Both the position numbers and the translations under genes were made by a program. Of a stretch of 64,000 nucleotides of DNA, positions 25,465-33,896 are shown piece by piece. The notes under the pieces are model-generated. The model was not told the DNA's origin, made no database searches, and worked only from the letters and a program-made list of their open reading frames with translations. The stretch spans positions 1 through 64,000 of the forward strand of contig CANBRM010000003.1 of NCBI GenBank assembly GCA_947371915.1. The letters run 5' to 3'. Source of the stretch: Comamonadaceae bacterium (GTDB lineage: Bacteria > Pseudomonadota > Gammaproteobacteria > Burkholderiales > Burkholderiaceae_C). The first letter of the stretch is position 1, and each line of letters begins with the position of its first letter.

Positions 25465-26412
25465 ATGCCCCCACATCAGCGCAGCATCGTCACGCGCACT
25501 TGGCGCGACACCGTGGGCGTGATCGCCTTGGTGTTGTGCTTTGCCAGCTTGGCGCTGCACTTTGAGCTCTCCGAACAGCTACTGCCTTGGCTCAAGCAAC
25601 ACGAATCTTGGCAAGTCGACGAGTTACCGCTGACGCTCTTGGTGTTGTCGTTGGGCTTGGTGTGGTTCGCTTTTCGGCGTGTGGCCGACACCCAGCGGGA
25701 GTTGCGTGAACGCGAGGCCGCGCAACTGCAAATCACCACCTTGCTGGCACACAACCGCGACTTGACGCAACGCCTTTTCAACGCGCAAGAAGACGAACGC
25801 CGCATCTTGGCGCAAGAGTTGCACGACGAAGTGGGCCAAGCCTGCACCGCGTTGCGCATTGAAGGCAGCTACATCGCCAAAGCGGCATTCACCCAACCCG
25901 ACGCCGTGGTGTTGGCCGCCCAGCGAATCAGCACCACCTCGCAGCGCATGCACAGTTTGACGCGCGACATGCTCAAACGCTTGCGTCCACCGCAGCTCGA
26001 CAGCATGGGCTTAGAAAGCGCGCTCCAAGAACTGTGCAGAACTTGGCAAACGCAGTGCGGCATTTGCTGCGAACTCAACACCCACGACCTGTCTGACGTG
26101 CTGGACGATTACACCTGCACCAGCTTGTATCGCGTGATACAAGAGGCACTCACCAACATCGCCAAACATGCCCATGCCTCGCAAGTTCATATCCGCTTGC
26201 AACGCAGCGCCAACACGTTGCACTTGTGCGTCGAAGACAACGGCATCGGCCTGAGCAACACCCCAGATCAATTACAAAACATCGAGCAAGGTTTTGGCTG
26301 GGTCGGCATGCGCGAACGCGTGGCCAGTCTGCAAGGCCGCATCGACTGGGGTGATGCGCAACCGGGCCTGCGCATCGACGTTCACATCCCGATGAAGGTG
26401 GCGCAGCCATGA
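25465..26412 (+). CDS. Sensor histidine kinase (NarX/HisKA_3 type)
   Basis: The 315-residue protein has two membrane helices (about 17-31 and 55-70) that enclose a periplasmic loop of only about 24 residues, a short coiled linker, and the HisKA_3 dimerisation box ERRILAQELHDEVGQ with His120 as the phosphorylation site. The ATPase domain has the N box IQEALTNIAKHA, DNGIGL and GMRERV. The small periplasmic loop makes direct binding of a large ligand unlikely; the kinase may sense through the membrane or through partners. It overlaps the response regulator gene by 4 bp. Confidence 0.9.
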   Translation: MPPHQRSIVTRTWRDTVGVIALVLCFASLALHFELSEQLLPWLKQHESWQVDELPLTLLVLSLGLVWFAFRRVADTQRELREREAAQLQITTLLAHNRDLTQRLFNAQEDERRILAQELHDEVGQACTALRIEGSYIAKAAFTQPDAVVLAAQRISTTSQRMHSLTRDMLKRLRPPQLDSMGLESALQELCRTWQTQCGICCELNTHDLSDVLDDYTCTSLYRVIQEALTNIAKHAHASQVHIRLQRSANTLHLCVEDNGIGLSNTPDQLQNIEQGFGWVGMRERVASLQGRIDWGDAQPGLRIDVHIPMKVAQP

Positions 26413-27050
26413 TCCGTGTGCTCTTGGTCGACGACCACCCCATCGTGCGCGCTGGCTACGCCCGACTGCTGATGCAAGATGGCGACATCAAGGTTGTGGC
26501 AGACGCCGCATCGGCCGAATCTGGTTACACAGCATTCTTAGACCACACCCCCGACGTGACGGTGTCTGACATGGCGATGGGTGGCGTGGGCGGCTTGGAG
26601 TTGCTGCGCAAAATCAAACAGCGCAACGCACAAGCGAAGGTCTTGCTGTGCAGCATGTACGACAGCGACAGCGTGGTGCGCGCCGCGTTAGAAGGTGGCG
26701 CGATGGGCTTTGTGACCAAAAACGCACCGCCCGAAAACCTGTGCCACGCCGTGCGCGAGGCGTATGCGGGGCGGCGTTATTTGAGTGAAGATTTGTCGCC
26801 CGATTTGATGCGCAGTAGCCCCAACGAAGAAGCCGAGCGCATCGCGCAATTGAGCTTGCGTGAGCTTGAAATATGGCGCTTGCTGGCCATGGGTAAGTCC
26901 AACGCCCAATGCGCACAACTGCTGAACTTGAGTTTGAAAACCGTCGCGAATAATCAAACCCAAATCAAAGAAAAACTGGCGATCACCAACACCGCAGCCT
27001 TGGTGCACTTGGCGCAGCGCCACCAGTTGATTGACGCTTCGCCCCTGTGA
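26409..27050 (+). CDS. LuxR/NarL-family response regulator
   Basis: The 213-residue protein has a receiver domain (acidic pair Asp8-Asp9, phosphoacceptor Asp54 in TVSDMAMGG, Lys near 104 in FVTKNA) and a C-terminal LuxR-type HTH (LSLRELEIWRLLAMGKSNAQ, LLNLSLKTVANNQTQIKEKL). The TVSNH... element usual in this family is here TVANNQ. The ATGA overlap with the kinase gene marks a cognate pair. Possible targets are the neighbouring TonB receptor genes or the PQQ locus, in analogy to ExaDE and Ped regulators of Pseudomonas. Confidence 0.9.
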   Translation: MIRVLLVDDHPIVRAGYARLLMQDGDIKVVADAASAESGYTAFLDHTPDVTVSDMAMGGVGGLELLRKIKQRNAQAKVLLCSMYDSDSVVRAALEGGAMGFVTKNAPPENLCHAVREAYAGRRYLSEDLSPDLMRSSPNEEAERIAQLSLRELEIWRLLAMGKSNAQCAQLLNLSLKTVANNQTQIKEKLAITNTAALVHLAQRHQLIDASPL

Positions 27051-27065
27051 TTTTTTAAAGGCGAC

Positions 27066-29594
27066 TTAATCGCCCAACTTGTAGGTCAGGCCCACCCAAA
27101 TGCCGCGAGGTGGTGCCGGCGTGTTGAACTGCTGCGTGGCCAAGGTGTAGACGCTGGTCATGCCGGCCAGGCCATAAGTGGCGTATTGCTTGTTCAACAC
27201 GTTGTTGATATTGGCTGACACACGCAACGCTTTGCTCAAGCTGTAGTGCGCATCCAAATTGAGCAGGTTGTAACCGGCCACTTTGCCGTTAGGGTCGGTG
27301 TTGCTTTCATTGCCATGCGCATATTGGCTGCCAACCACGATCAAATTCGCCCCCAACAACAGGTCTGGGCTGAAGGCATAGGTCGGGCGCAGCTTGAGAG
27401 TTTGACTGGCAATGCCTGGAATCTTGTTACCCGAAGTAACGTCTTGTCCACTCGCCGTCGTGAAGGCCGATTTGTAAGTCGCATCCACATACCCGTAATG
27501 GGCCGACAGTGCCCATTTATCCATCTTGGTGTGCGTGCCCAACTCCAAGCCACGTCGCTCGGTATTGCCCACGTTGGCAAAGTAACCCAGTGCAGCTGAC
27601 GACGCGATGAATTGAATGTCATTGCTCAACCGAGACGTGAAGACGGCCGCATTCCAAAAGGTCTGGTTACCCCACTTGCCACGGCCACCGAACTCGATGG
27701 TTTTGGCCACCACGGCCTTGAGGTCAGGGTCGCCATTGAAACCGGTTGGCAACGCACAAGGGCTGTTGGGGTCGGCACAAGACAACTCGATCGACGTCGG
27801 CGCACGCATAGCCTCGCTGTAGCTACCAAAAATTCCGTGCGCGTTGTCGAAGTTGTAATTGAACCCGAGCGCAGGGTTGAAGCGACGGTACTGGTGATCG
27901 CCATTCAAGCTGTTCGTTTGCGGCCCAGCGACGCCACCCACGGGTGCTGTGACGGCGGACACACCGCTGCCTGAACTTGCAGACTTGTAAGAGCCAATGT
28001 AGGCCGGGTTGTAATACGACGTGCCATCCAAAGACGTCCAGTTGTAGCCACCATCGTCATTCAAATATTGCTGGTTCGCGCCGGTCTGGTTGATCGTGGT
28101 TTGGTTGAAACTGCCCGAAGCCGTAATACTGAGCTTCTCATTCAATGCGAGCGTGTCAGTGAAATAGGCGCTCAGATTGGTGGTCATGGCATCTAAGTTC
28201 ACCGCACCCAACACATTGCCGCCATTGAAGCTCGGCAAGTTGGTGGATGACGGTGCCAATCCATTGGCCGTGAAACCATAGTTTTGGTTAGGCGTCACGA
28301 CTACTGCGTGATCGACCAGCTTGGCCAACGATGTGTTTTGCGCGTAGTTGATCTTTGATCGATCAAAGGAGCCCCCTAGCGTGAGCGCATTTTTGCGACC
28401 CAGTAAGTTGTCAAAGTTGGCCCATTGCAAGGACGTGCCAACCGTTTCTTGCCGCGTCATAGATTCGACAAGACTCGAATTGATTGAACTGGTCCAGCGA
28501 CCGTAGCCGTACGACAGCGCATTCGCATTGGTGACTGAGTTGACCGCTGTGCCGTTGGGTGCTTTGTTTGCACATTTAGGCGTGGCACCCGTCATGGCCA
28601 AGGAACCATCGTTGTTGAAACAGCCATCATCCAAATTCACATTGCTGTTGATGTTGCGCGAGTGGCCTTTGCGAACGAAAACATTCCCAGTCAGCTGCTG
28701 GTTGTCATCCAGCGTGTGCGTGCCCTTCAATTGAATGAGCGTCATTTGATTGGCGGTGCTGTCGGGCGATGTGTAGGCAGAACGTGTGTTGCCCATCATG
28801 TCCATGGGCAAGGCCTGCGTACCGCGCAAGGTGGTGTCAGCCAATGCACCTGACAACTCAAAGCGCGTGTTGCCACCGTTACCGCGCCAGCGGGCTTTAC
28901 CGAATAACTGCTTGACGTCTGAGCCTGAATGGTCACGATAGCCATTCTGTTGATCGAGATTGCCGGCAAAGAAGTAATCGGTGCCGTGCGTGGAATCGAC
29001 CCACCCATTTTCAAAGTTGACACGCTGACGACCGAACGAGCCGCCCAGCACGCCCACCGATGCGCCTGGGTTGTCCTTGCCGTTTTTGGTGTCCATCACC
29101 AAAGCGCCGCCCAGTGTGTTTAAGCCAAACATGGGGTTAGAGCCGGGCAACACACTCACGCGAGACATAGCGTTCATCGGAATGAGATCCCAATTCACCA
29201 CCGAGCCGAAAGGCTCGTTCATCCGAATGCCGTCGAAATAAACCGACAAACCAACAGGCGCACCCAGCAAAGACGAGGCTTGAAAACCACGGTAGTTGAC
29301 ATCGTTTTGATAGCCGTTGCCCACGCCATTGCTCACGCTCACGGGTCCGAGGTTGTTATTCAACAAGTCGGCCAAGTTGGTCACGCCTTGTTCATTCGCA
29401 TCCTGGGCCGTCAGCGTTTGTGCGTTGGCGGGAAACTGGGAAAGTGGCACGGCCACACCGCCCAAAGGTGTGGCCCCCACCACCTCCACCGTGGGCAGCT
29501 GTAGCAGCGCGTCTTGCTCAGCAGAAAAGGCCGGCGACATGAAACCAGCACAGATCAGGGCGATAGAAATCAGGGAAGGGCGCAGCGTTGTCAT
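27066..29594 (-). CDS. Second TonB-dependent receptor
   Basis: The 842-residue receptor starts at ATG 29594, which gives a clean signal peptide (PSLISIALICAGFMSPAFSA). The plug has VTNLADLLNNNLGPVSVSNG, VNYRGFQAS, GLSVYFDGIRMNEPFG and VSVLPGSNPMFGLNTLGGAL. The barrel ends with GIWVGLTYKLGD, a typical last strand. It converges on the response regulator gene with 15 bp between the stops. The plug is of a different subgroup from the receptor at 21681 (the motif DVNYRGFxASxLLGxPxGLSVYxDG), so the two probably take different substrates. Metal-chelate uptake for the dehydrogenase is possible. Confidence 0.85.
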   Translation of the reverse strand: MTTLRPSLISIALICAGFMSPAFSAEQDALLQLPTVEVVGATPLGGVAVPLSQFPANAQTLTAQDANEQGVTNLADLLNNNLGPVSVSNGVGNGYQNDVNYRGFQASSLLGAPVGLSVYFDGIRMNEPFGSVVNWDLIPMNAMSRVSVLPGSNPMFGLNTLGGALVMDTKNGKDNPGASVGVLGGSFGRQRVNFENGWVDSTHGTDYFFAGNLDQQNGYRDHSGSDVKQLFGKARWRGNGGNTRFELSGALADTTLRGTQALPMDMMGNTRSAYTSPDSTANQMTLIQLKGTHTLDDNQQLTGNVFVRKGHSRNINSNVNLDDGCFNNDGSLAMTGATPKCANKAPNGTAVNSVTNANALSYGYGRWTSSINSSLVESMTRQETVGTSLQWANFDNLLGRKNALTLGGSFDRSKINYAQNTSLAKLVDHAVVVTPNQNYGFTANGLAPSSTNLPSFNGGNVLGAVNLDAMTTNLSAYFTDTLALNEKLSITASGSFNQTTINQTGANQQYLNDDGGYNWTSLDGTSYYNPAYIGSYKSASSGSGVSAVTAPVGGVAGPQTNSLNGDHQYRRFNPALGFNYNFDNAHGIFGSYSEAMRAPTSIELSCADPNSPCALPTGFNGDPDLKAVVAKTIEFGGRGKWGNQTFWNAAVFTSRLSNDIQFIASSAALGYFANVGNTERRGLELGTHTKMDKWALSAHYGYVDATYKSAFTTASGQDVTSGNKIPGIASQTLKLRPTYAFSPDLLLGANLIVVGSQYAHGNESNTDPNGKVAGYNLLNLDAHYSLSKALRVSANINNVLNKQYATYGLAGMTSVYTLATQQFNTPAPPRGIWVGLTYKLGD

Positions 29595-29698
29595 ACGAAC
29601 AGACTCAATATCAAACCAAAAACCGAGAGGAGGACTCGGTCTCACTTCAGGTTGAATTTAGAGGATTCGGCTCGACATGCGTAGGGAATAAATCCCGC

Positions 29699-30094
29699 TC
29701 AGAGCACCCAACGCACTAGGTAAAACCCGAGCACCAGCCAGATCACAACAAAGCATCCAGCAGCCCAAAGACTACGCGGCTTGGCCAACAAGGCGTCGGC
29801 TTTGATACGCGCACTGACCAGCACGTCGCTGGGCATCAAGCGCATGACCAGCAACAGCCCAAGCGGCACGATGAGCAAGTCATCTAAGTAGCCCAAAACG
29901 GGAATGAAGTCGGGAATCAAATCAATCGGGCTGAGCGCGTAGGCCGCCACCAGCGCGGCCAACAGGCGCGCGCCCCAAGGCGCTTGTGGGTCACGTGCGG
30001 CAAAGTACACCGTCACCACATCGCGCTTGATGCTGCGTGCCCACGTCTTGACGCGCGCGATCAGAGAGGTCTTAGGCGTGGGTGAATCCGTCAT
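29699..30094 (-). CDS. DUF1232 (YkvA-like) membrane protein
   Basis: The 131-residue protein contains the DUF1232 core: DVVTVYFAARDPQAPWGARL, LLAALVAAYALSPIDLIPDF, IPVLGYLDDLLIVPLGLLLV, followed by a C-terminal helix (LWAAGCFVVIWLVLGFYLVR). YALSPIDLIPDFIP is the family signature. Function is unknown in the family. It lies between the receptor gene and rpe and reads in the same direction. Confidence 0.85.
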   Translation of the reverse strand: MTDSPTPKTSLIARVKTWARSIKRDVVTVYFAARDPQAPWGARLLAALVAAYALSPIDLIPDFIPVLGYLDDLLIVPLGLLLVMRLMPSDVLVSARIKADALLAKPRSLWAAGCFVVIWLVLGFYLVRWVL

Positions 30095-30150
30095 GTTTAA
30101 AAAAACGCGGCAGAAAATTGGTATTGACGGCTGACGTTTTAGACGCAGCG

Positions 30151-30840
30151 TTAAGCCAAGGCCACGCGCATCTGATCAATCACCGCTTTGTAGTCGGGCT
30201 TGCCAAAAATCGCGCTACCGGCCACGAAGGTGTCGGCACCAGCATCGGCCACTTGGCGGATGTTGTCGGGCTTGATGCCACCGTCTACCTCAAGGCGGAT
30301 GTCTTTGCCACTGCGCTCAATCCATTTGCGCGCCAGCTCAACTTTGCGCAGGGCTGAATCGATGAAACTTTGGCCGCCAAAACCAGGGTTGACGCTCATG
30401 ATCAAAATCAGATCAATTTCGTCAATCGTCCACTCCAGCACATCCAATGACTCGGCGGGGTTGAACACCAAACCCGCCTTCACGCCCTTGCTCTTGATGG
30501 CCTGCACGCTGCGGTGCACATGAGCGCTGGCGTCGGGGTGAAAACTGATGAGGTCCGCACCGGCATCGGCAAACGAAGCGGCCAAGGCGTCGACGGGCGA
30601 AATCATCAAATGCACATCAATCGGCACAGCCAAACCCGCCGCAGTTTTGGCGTGCGGCTTCAAGGCTTGGCAAATCATGGGGCCGAACGTGAGGTTGGGC
30701 ACGTAATGGTTGTCCATCACGTCGAAGTGAATCCAGTCGGCACCAGCGTCAATGACGTTTTTGACCTCTTCGCCCAAGCGGGCAAAGTCGGCCGACAAAA
30801 TGGAGGGGGCGATGCGAAAGGTGGGGCGTGTGCTGTTCAT
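30151..30840 (-). CDS. rpe: Ribulose-phosphate 3-epimerase
   Basis: The 229-residue TIM-barrel enzyme interconverts ribulose 5-phosphate and xylulose 5-phosphate. Visible motifs are [51 protein letters not shown] and [12 protein letters not shown], which hold the metal-binding His/Asp residues and the phosphate loop. Length is normal. It diverges from apaG with about 57 bp between starts. Confidence 0.95.
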   Translation of the reverse strand: MNSTRPTFRIAPSILSADFARLGEEVKNVIDAGADWIHFDVMDNHYVPNLTFGPMICQALKPHAKTAAGLAVPIDVHLMISPVDALAASFADAGADLISFHPDASAHVHRSVQAIKSKGVKAGLVFNPAESLDVLEWTIDEIDLILIMSVNPGFGGQSFIDSALRKVELARKWIERSGKDIRLEVDGGIKPDNIRQVADAGADTFVAGSAIFGKPDYKAVIDQMRVALA

Positions 30841-30897
30841 GGGGGTGATTATTTCATCCCCGCCAAGGCCCCTTTGGGCTTAGGCCAAAATCAGGCC

Positions 30898-31290
30898 ATG
30901 CAACGCTATAAATTCCAAGTCGAAGTTCATCCCCAATACCTGCCCGAACAATCGGACCCAGAGGGCGGGCTGTACATGTTTGCCTACACGATCACCATCA
31001 CCAACATGGGGAGCATCGCCGCGCAGCTGATCTCCCGCACTTGGAATGTGAACGATGCCCAAGGCATTCACGAGAAAATTCGCGGCTTGGGCGTCGTCGG
31101 CCATCAGCCCTTGCTCAAACCCGGCGAGCAGTTTGAATACACCAGCGGCACCCGCTTGCGCACGCCCACCGGCACCATGCACGGCAGCTACTTCTGCGTG
31201 GCCGAAGACGGTGAAAAGTTCGACGTGGACATTCCCATGTTTGTGCTGGACGCCTTGAGCGACGCGCCAGGCAACCGCAACCTGCACTGA
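30898..31290 (+). CDS. apaG: ApaG protein
   Basis: The 130-residue protein has the whole ApaG/F-box-associated beta-sandwich: FAYTITITNMGSIAAQLISR, TWNVNDA, VVGHQPLLKPGEQFEYTSGT and GTMHGSYFCVAEDG. The ATG at 30898 is the start that gives the usual length. ApaG has been linked to Co/Mg resistance and to diadenosine tetraphosphate metabolism, but its activity is not settled. thiL starts 8 bp after its stop. Confidence 0.93.
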   Translation: MQRYKFQVEVHPQYLPEQSDPEGGLYMFAYTITITNMGSIAAQLISRTWNVNDAQGIHEKIRGLGVVGHQPLLKPGEQFEYTSGTRLRTPTGTMHGSYFCVAEDGEKFDVDIPMFVLDALSDAPGNRNLH

Positions 31291-31298
31291 GGCCAGAC

Positions 31299-32297
31299 AT
31301 GGGTGAATTCGACCTGATCGAACGCTACTTCAAACGCCCCACCCAAAAAGCGGTGCTGGGCGTGGGCGACGACTGCGCCTTGTTGACCCCCACCGCTGGC
31401 ATGCAACTGGCCATCTCCAGCGACATGCTGGTGGAAGGCCGCCATTTCTTAAGCACCGTCGACCCCGCCCACTTGGGCCACAAAGCCTTGGCCGTCAACT
31501 TGAGCGACTTGGCGGCTTGTGGCGCTACACCCGTGGCCTTCACTTTGGCGCTGTCGTTGCCCCGCGTAGACGAAGCGTGGCTGGCGGGCTTCTCCAGCGG
31601 CTTGCTGCAATTGGCCGATGCGCATGGTTGCGAACTGGTGGGCGGCGACACCACCCAAGGGCCATTGAACATCTGCATCACCGTGTTTGGCGAAGTACCT
31701 CCGGGCGATGCCCTGCTGCGCCACAACGCACAAGTGGGCGACGACATTTACATCAGCGGCACGGTGGGCGATGCGCGCTTGGCCCTCGAAGTCTTTCGCG
31801 GCACGCAGTCGTTGGATGCGACGGGCTTGGCCTACACCCACTTGCGCATGGAACGCCCCACGCCACGCGTGGCCCTTGGCACCGCCTTGCGCGGCGTGGC
31901 CAACGCAGCCATTGACGTGAGCGACGGCTTGCTGGGCGATTTGGGCCACATCTTGAAACGCTCAGGCGTGGGCGCCCAAATCGACACCGCGTGGCTGCAA
32001 TCGTCCAACACCCAACGCCACAGCGCAGGCAATGAGGCCGATGCAGGCATCAGCCCTTGGCTGGCCGCGTTGCCTTGGAACAAGCGCCTCGACTACGCCC
32101 TCGCCGGAGGTGACGACTACGAACTTTGCTTCACCGCCCCCGTTGAGCAACGCGAAATGGTCCACGCCGCTGCCTGGGAAAGCGACACCCCCGTGACACG
32201 CATTGGCCGCATCACGGCGCAACAAGGCTTGGTGGTGCTGGACCCACAGGGGCAGCCCATTGCACGCAGGTTTGCGTCGTTTGATCACTTTGCGTGA
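31299..32297 (+). CDS. thiL: Thiamine-monophosphate kinase
   Basis: The 332-residue enzyme phosphorylates thiamine monophosphate to the diphosphate. It shows the PurM-type fold motifs GEFDLIERYF at the start, GVGDDCALL, SSDMLVEGRHF, NLSDLAACGA and GGDTTQG, and DVSDGLLGDL. It follows apaG closely and is followed after 48 bp by pgpA, a common betaproteobacterial order. Confidence 0.95.
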   Translation: MGEFDLIERYFKRPTQKAVLGVGDDCALLTPTAGMQLAISSDMLVEGRHFLSTVDPAHLGHKALAVNLSDLAACGATPVAFTLALSLPRVDEAWLAGFSSGLLQLADAHGCELVGGDTTQGPLNICITVFGEVPPGDALLRHNAQVGDDIYISGTVGDARLALEVFRGTQSLDATGLAYTHLRMERPTPRVALGTALRGVANAAIDVSDGLLGDLGHILKRSGVGAQIDTAWLQSSNTQRHSAGNEADAGISPWLAALPWNKRLDYALAGGDDYELCFTAPVEQREMVHAAAWESDTPVTRIGRITAQQGLVVLDPQGQPIARRFASFDHFA

Positions 32298-32345
32298 CCG
32301 CCTAGCACCGTCCTAATCCACGCCCCTGCACACCACTGAACCGCC

Positions 32346-32834
32346 ATGCTGACCCGCCGCTTCGTTCTCTCTCACCCCGCCCATTTCATCGCGCTGGGCG
32401 CAGGATCTGGCCTGAGCCGTTTCGCGCCGGGCACGGCGGGCACCTTGTGGGCGTGGGCGGTGTTTTTACTCTTGCAAATTTGGTTGACGCCCTTCCAAAT
32501 GGGCGTGTTAATTGGCGCATCCACGCTGGTGGGTTGGTGGGCTTGCACGCTAACCGCACGTCACATGGGCGTGGCCGACCCGGGCGCGATTGTGTGGGAC
32601 GAGGTGGTCGCGTTTTGGCTGATTTTGTGGCTGGTCACGCCCACCACATTTGGTGGTGAGTTAGCTGCATTCATCTTGTTTCGCTACTTTGATGCGGCTA
32701 AGCCTGGCCCGGTGCGCTGGGCCGATCAGCTGTTCAAAGGGTTTGGTTGGCGCGGCGGCTGGGGCATCATGTTCGATGACTTTGTCGCCGCCTTTTGCAC
32801 GCTGTTGGTGATGGCTCTATGGAGAACGCTATGA
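32346..32834 (+). CDS. pgpA: Phosphatidylglycerophosphatase A
   Basis: The 162-residue membrane enzyme dephosphorylates phosphatidylglycerophosphate. It has GAGSGLSRFAPGTAGTLWAW, the conserved DPGAIVWDEVV metal-binding segment, FRYFDAAKPGPVRWAD and GGWGIMFDDFVAA, with about three or four hydrophobic helices. Its TGA overlaps the next start (ATGA 32831-32834). Confidence 0.95.
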   Translation: MLTRRFVLSHPAHFIALGAGSGLSRFAPGTAGTLWAWAVFLLLQIWLTPFQMGVLIGASTLVGWWACTLTARHMGVADPGAIVWDEVVAFWLILWLVTPTTFGGELAAFILFRYFDAAKPGPVRWADQLFKGFGWRGGWGIMFDDFVAAFCTLLVMALWRTL

Positions 32835-33355
32835 CGACACAAACAACACAGACTGACGTAGAACGTTTAGCGCAAGCCTTGTTGCAACACGGCTGGATGT
32901 TGGCCACAGCCGAAAGCTGCACGGGCGGCATGATCGCGGCAAGCTGCACCGACTTGGCCGGATCGAGCCAATGGCTGGAGCGCGGTTTTGTGACCTACTC
33001 CAACGAGGCCAAGCATGAGATGTTGGGCGTGGACAGCGCCTTGATCGCGCAGCACGGCGCGGTGAGCGAACCGGTCGTGCAAGCCATGGCTTTGGGGGCG
33101 CTGCGCCATTCGCGGGCGCAAGTGTCGGTGGCGGTGACGGGCGTTGCGGGGCCCACGGGCGGCTCAGTCGACAAACCCGTCGGCACGGTGTGGTTCAGCT
33201 GGGCCTTGCCCAGCGATGCGGGCCCTACTTTGGGCGCCGAAACCGCGTGGGTCAAAACCGAGGTGATGCACTTCGCAGGCGATCGCGCAGCGGTACGCGA
33301 GGCTACGGTGCAGCATGCCTTATGCACGCTGCTGGCCTTGCTTCAAACGCCTTAA
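32831..33355 (+). CDS. pncC: Nicotinamide-nucleotide amidohydrolase (CinA C-terminal domain)
   Basis: The 174-residue stand-alone CinA C-terminal domain deamidates NMN in pyridine nucleotide recycling. Signatures are TAESCTGGMIAASCTDLAGS, FVTYSNEAKHEMLGV, GAVSEPVVQAMA, VAVTGVAGPTGGS and KPVGTVWFSW. ATG 32831 is chosen for its GGAG eight bases upstream and the 4-bp overlap with pgpA; an earlier GTG or ATG would lie inside pgpA. Confidence 0.93.
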   Translation: MTTQTTQTDVERLAQALLQHGWMLATAESCTGGMIAASCTDLAGSSQWLERGFVTYSNEAKHEMLGVDSALIAQHGAVSEPVVQAMALGALRHSRAQVSVAVTGVAGPTGGSVDKPVGTVWFSWALPSDAGPTLGAETAWVKTEVMHFAGDRAAVREATVQHALCTLLALLQTP

Positions 33356-33413
33356 AGCTTAGGTGAATGACGGATACGACAAAGCGCTAGCCGCTCCTCG
33401 GCGCATTCGCATC

Positions 33414-33896
33414 TCAAACCGGCAACACGGCTGGAAAACGCTTGGCAACTGCCACTCCCAACCGCGCCATGCGGTTGCGCATGGTTAGCACAGCTTTGTC
33501 TTTGCTGATGAGTTGGGCTTTGTGCTGCGCGGCGAGGTCGATGAACTTTTGGTCATCACCGTCTTTGCAAATGAACAGAGCCTTGGGCGCGACGGGCTGC
33601 AACACCGCATGGGCATCAAACTGGCGCAAGATGTCTTCGGCAGTCAACGCGCTGAAGGCCAAGCGCCGGGCGATGTGGGTGTACGCCAACACGCGCTCTA
33701 ACTCATCACGCATCACTTGTGTGGCCAGCCACTGCACAGACTTGCCGCTCAAAGCGGCTTGCAAGTCGGGCGTTGCTGGATCTTGATAAAGCCACAGATC
33801 CAGCACGATGTTGGTGTCGAGCACCACAAGCACAGGCGTCGGGCTGGCTTGCAAACTCAAGCCAACTCGCTCGACATCACTCACACCCTGACTCAC
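33414..33896 (-). CDS. PIN-domain nuclease, toxin-like
   Basis: The 160-residue protein has PIN-domain acidic residues: Asp27 in VVLDTNIVLDLWLY, a central Glu in MRDELERVLAY and the C-terminal KDGDDQKFIDLA. Such proteins are Mg-dependent RNases, often toxins of VapBC-like pairs. No antitoxin gene is adjacent. Its ATG overlaps the stop of rlmL (33893-33896), so it is translated from the rlmL transcript, and a role in RNA metabolism rather than in a toxin-antitoxin pair is possible. Confidence 0.8.
   Translation of the reverse strand: MSQGVSDVERVGLSLQASPTPVLVVLDTNIVLDLWLYQDPATPDLQAALSGKSVQWLATQVMRDELERVLAYTHIARRLAFSALTAEDILRQFDAHAVLQPVAPKALFICKDGDDQKFIDLAAQHKAQLISKDKAVLTMRNRMARLGVAVAKRFPAVLPV

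Noticed and set aside
27053-27080. GGCGA/TCGCC hairpin between the response regulator and TonB receptor genes
   Set aside because: Stem of only five pairs with a three-T tail; too weak to call a terminator.
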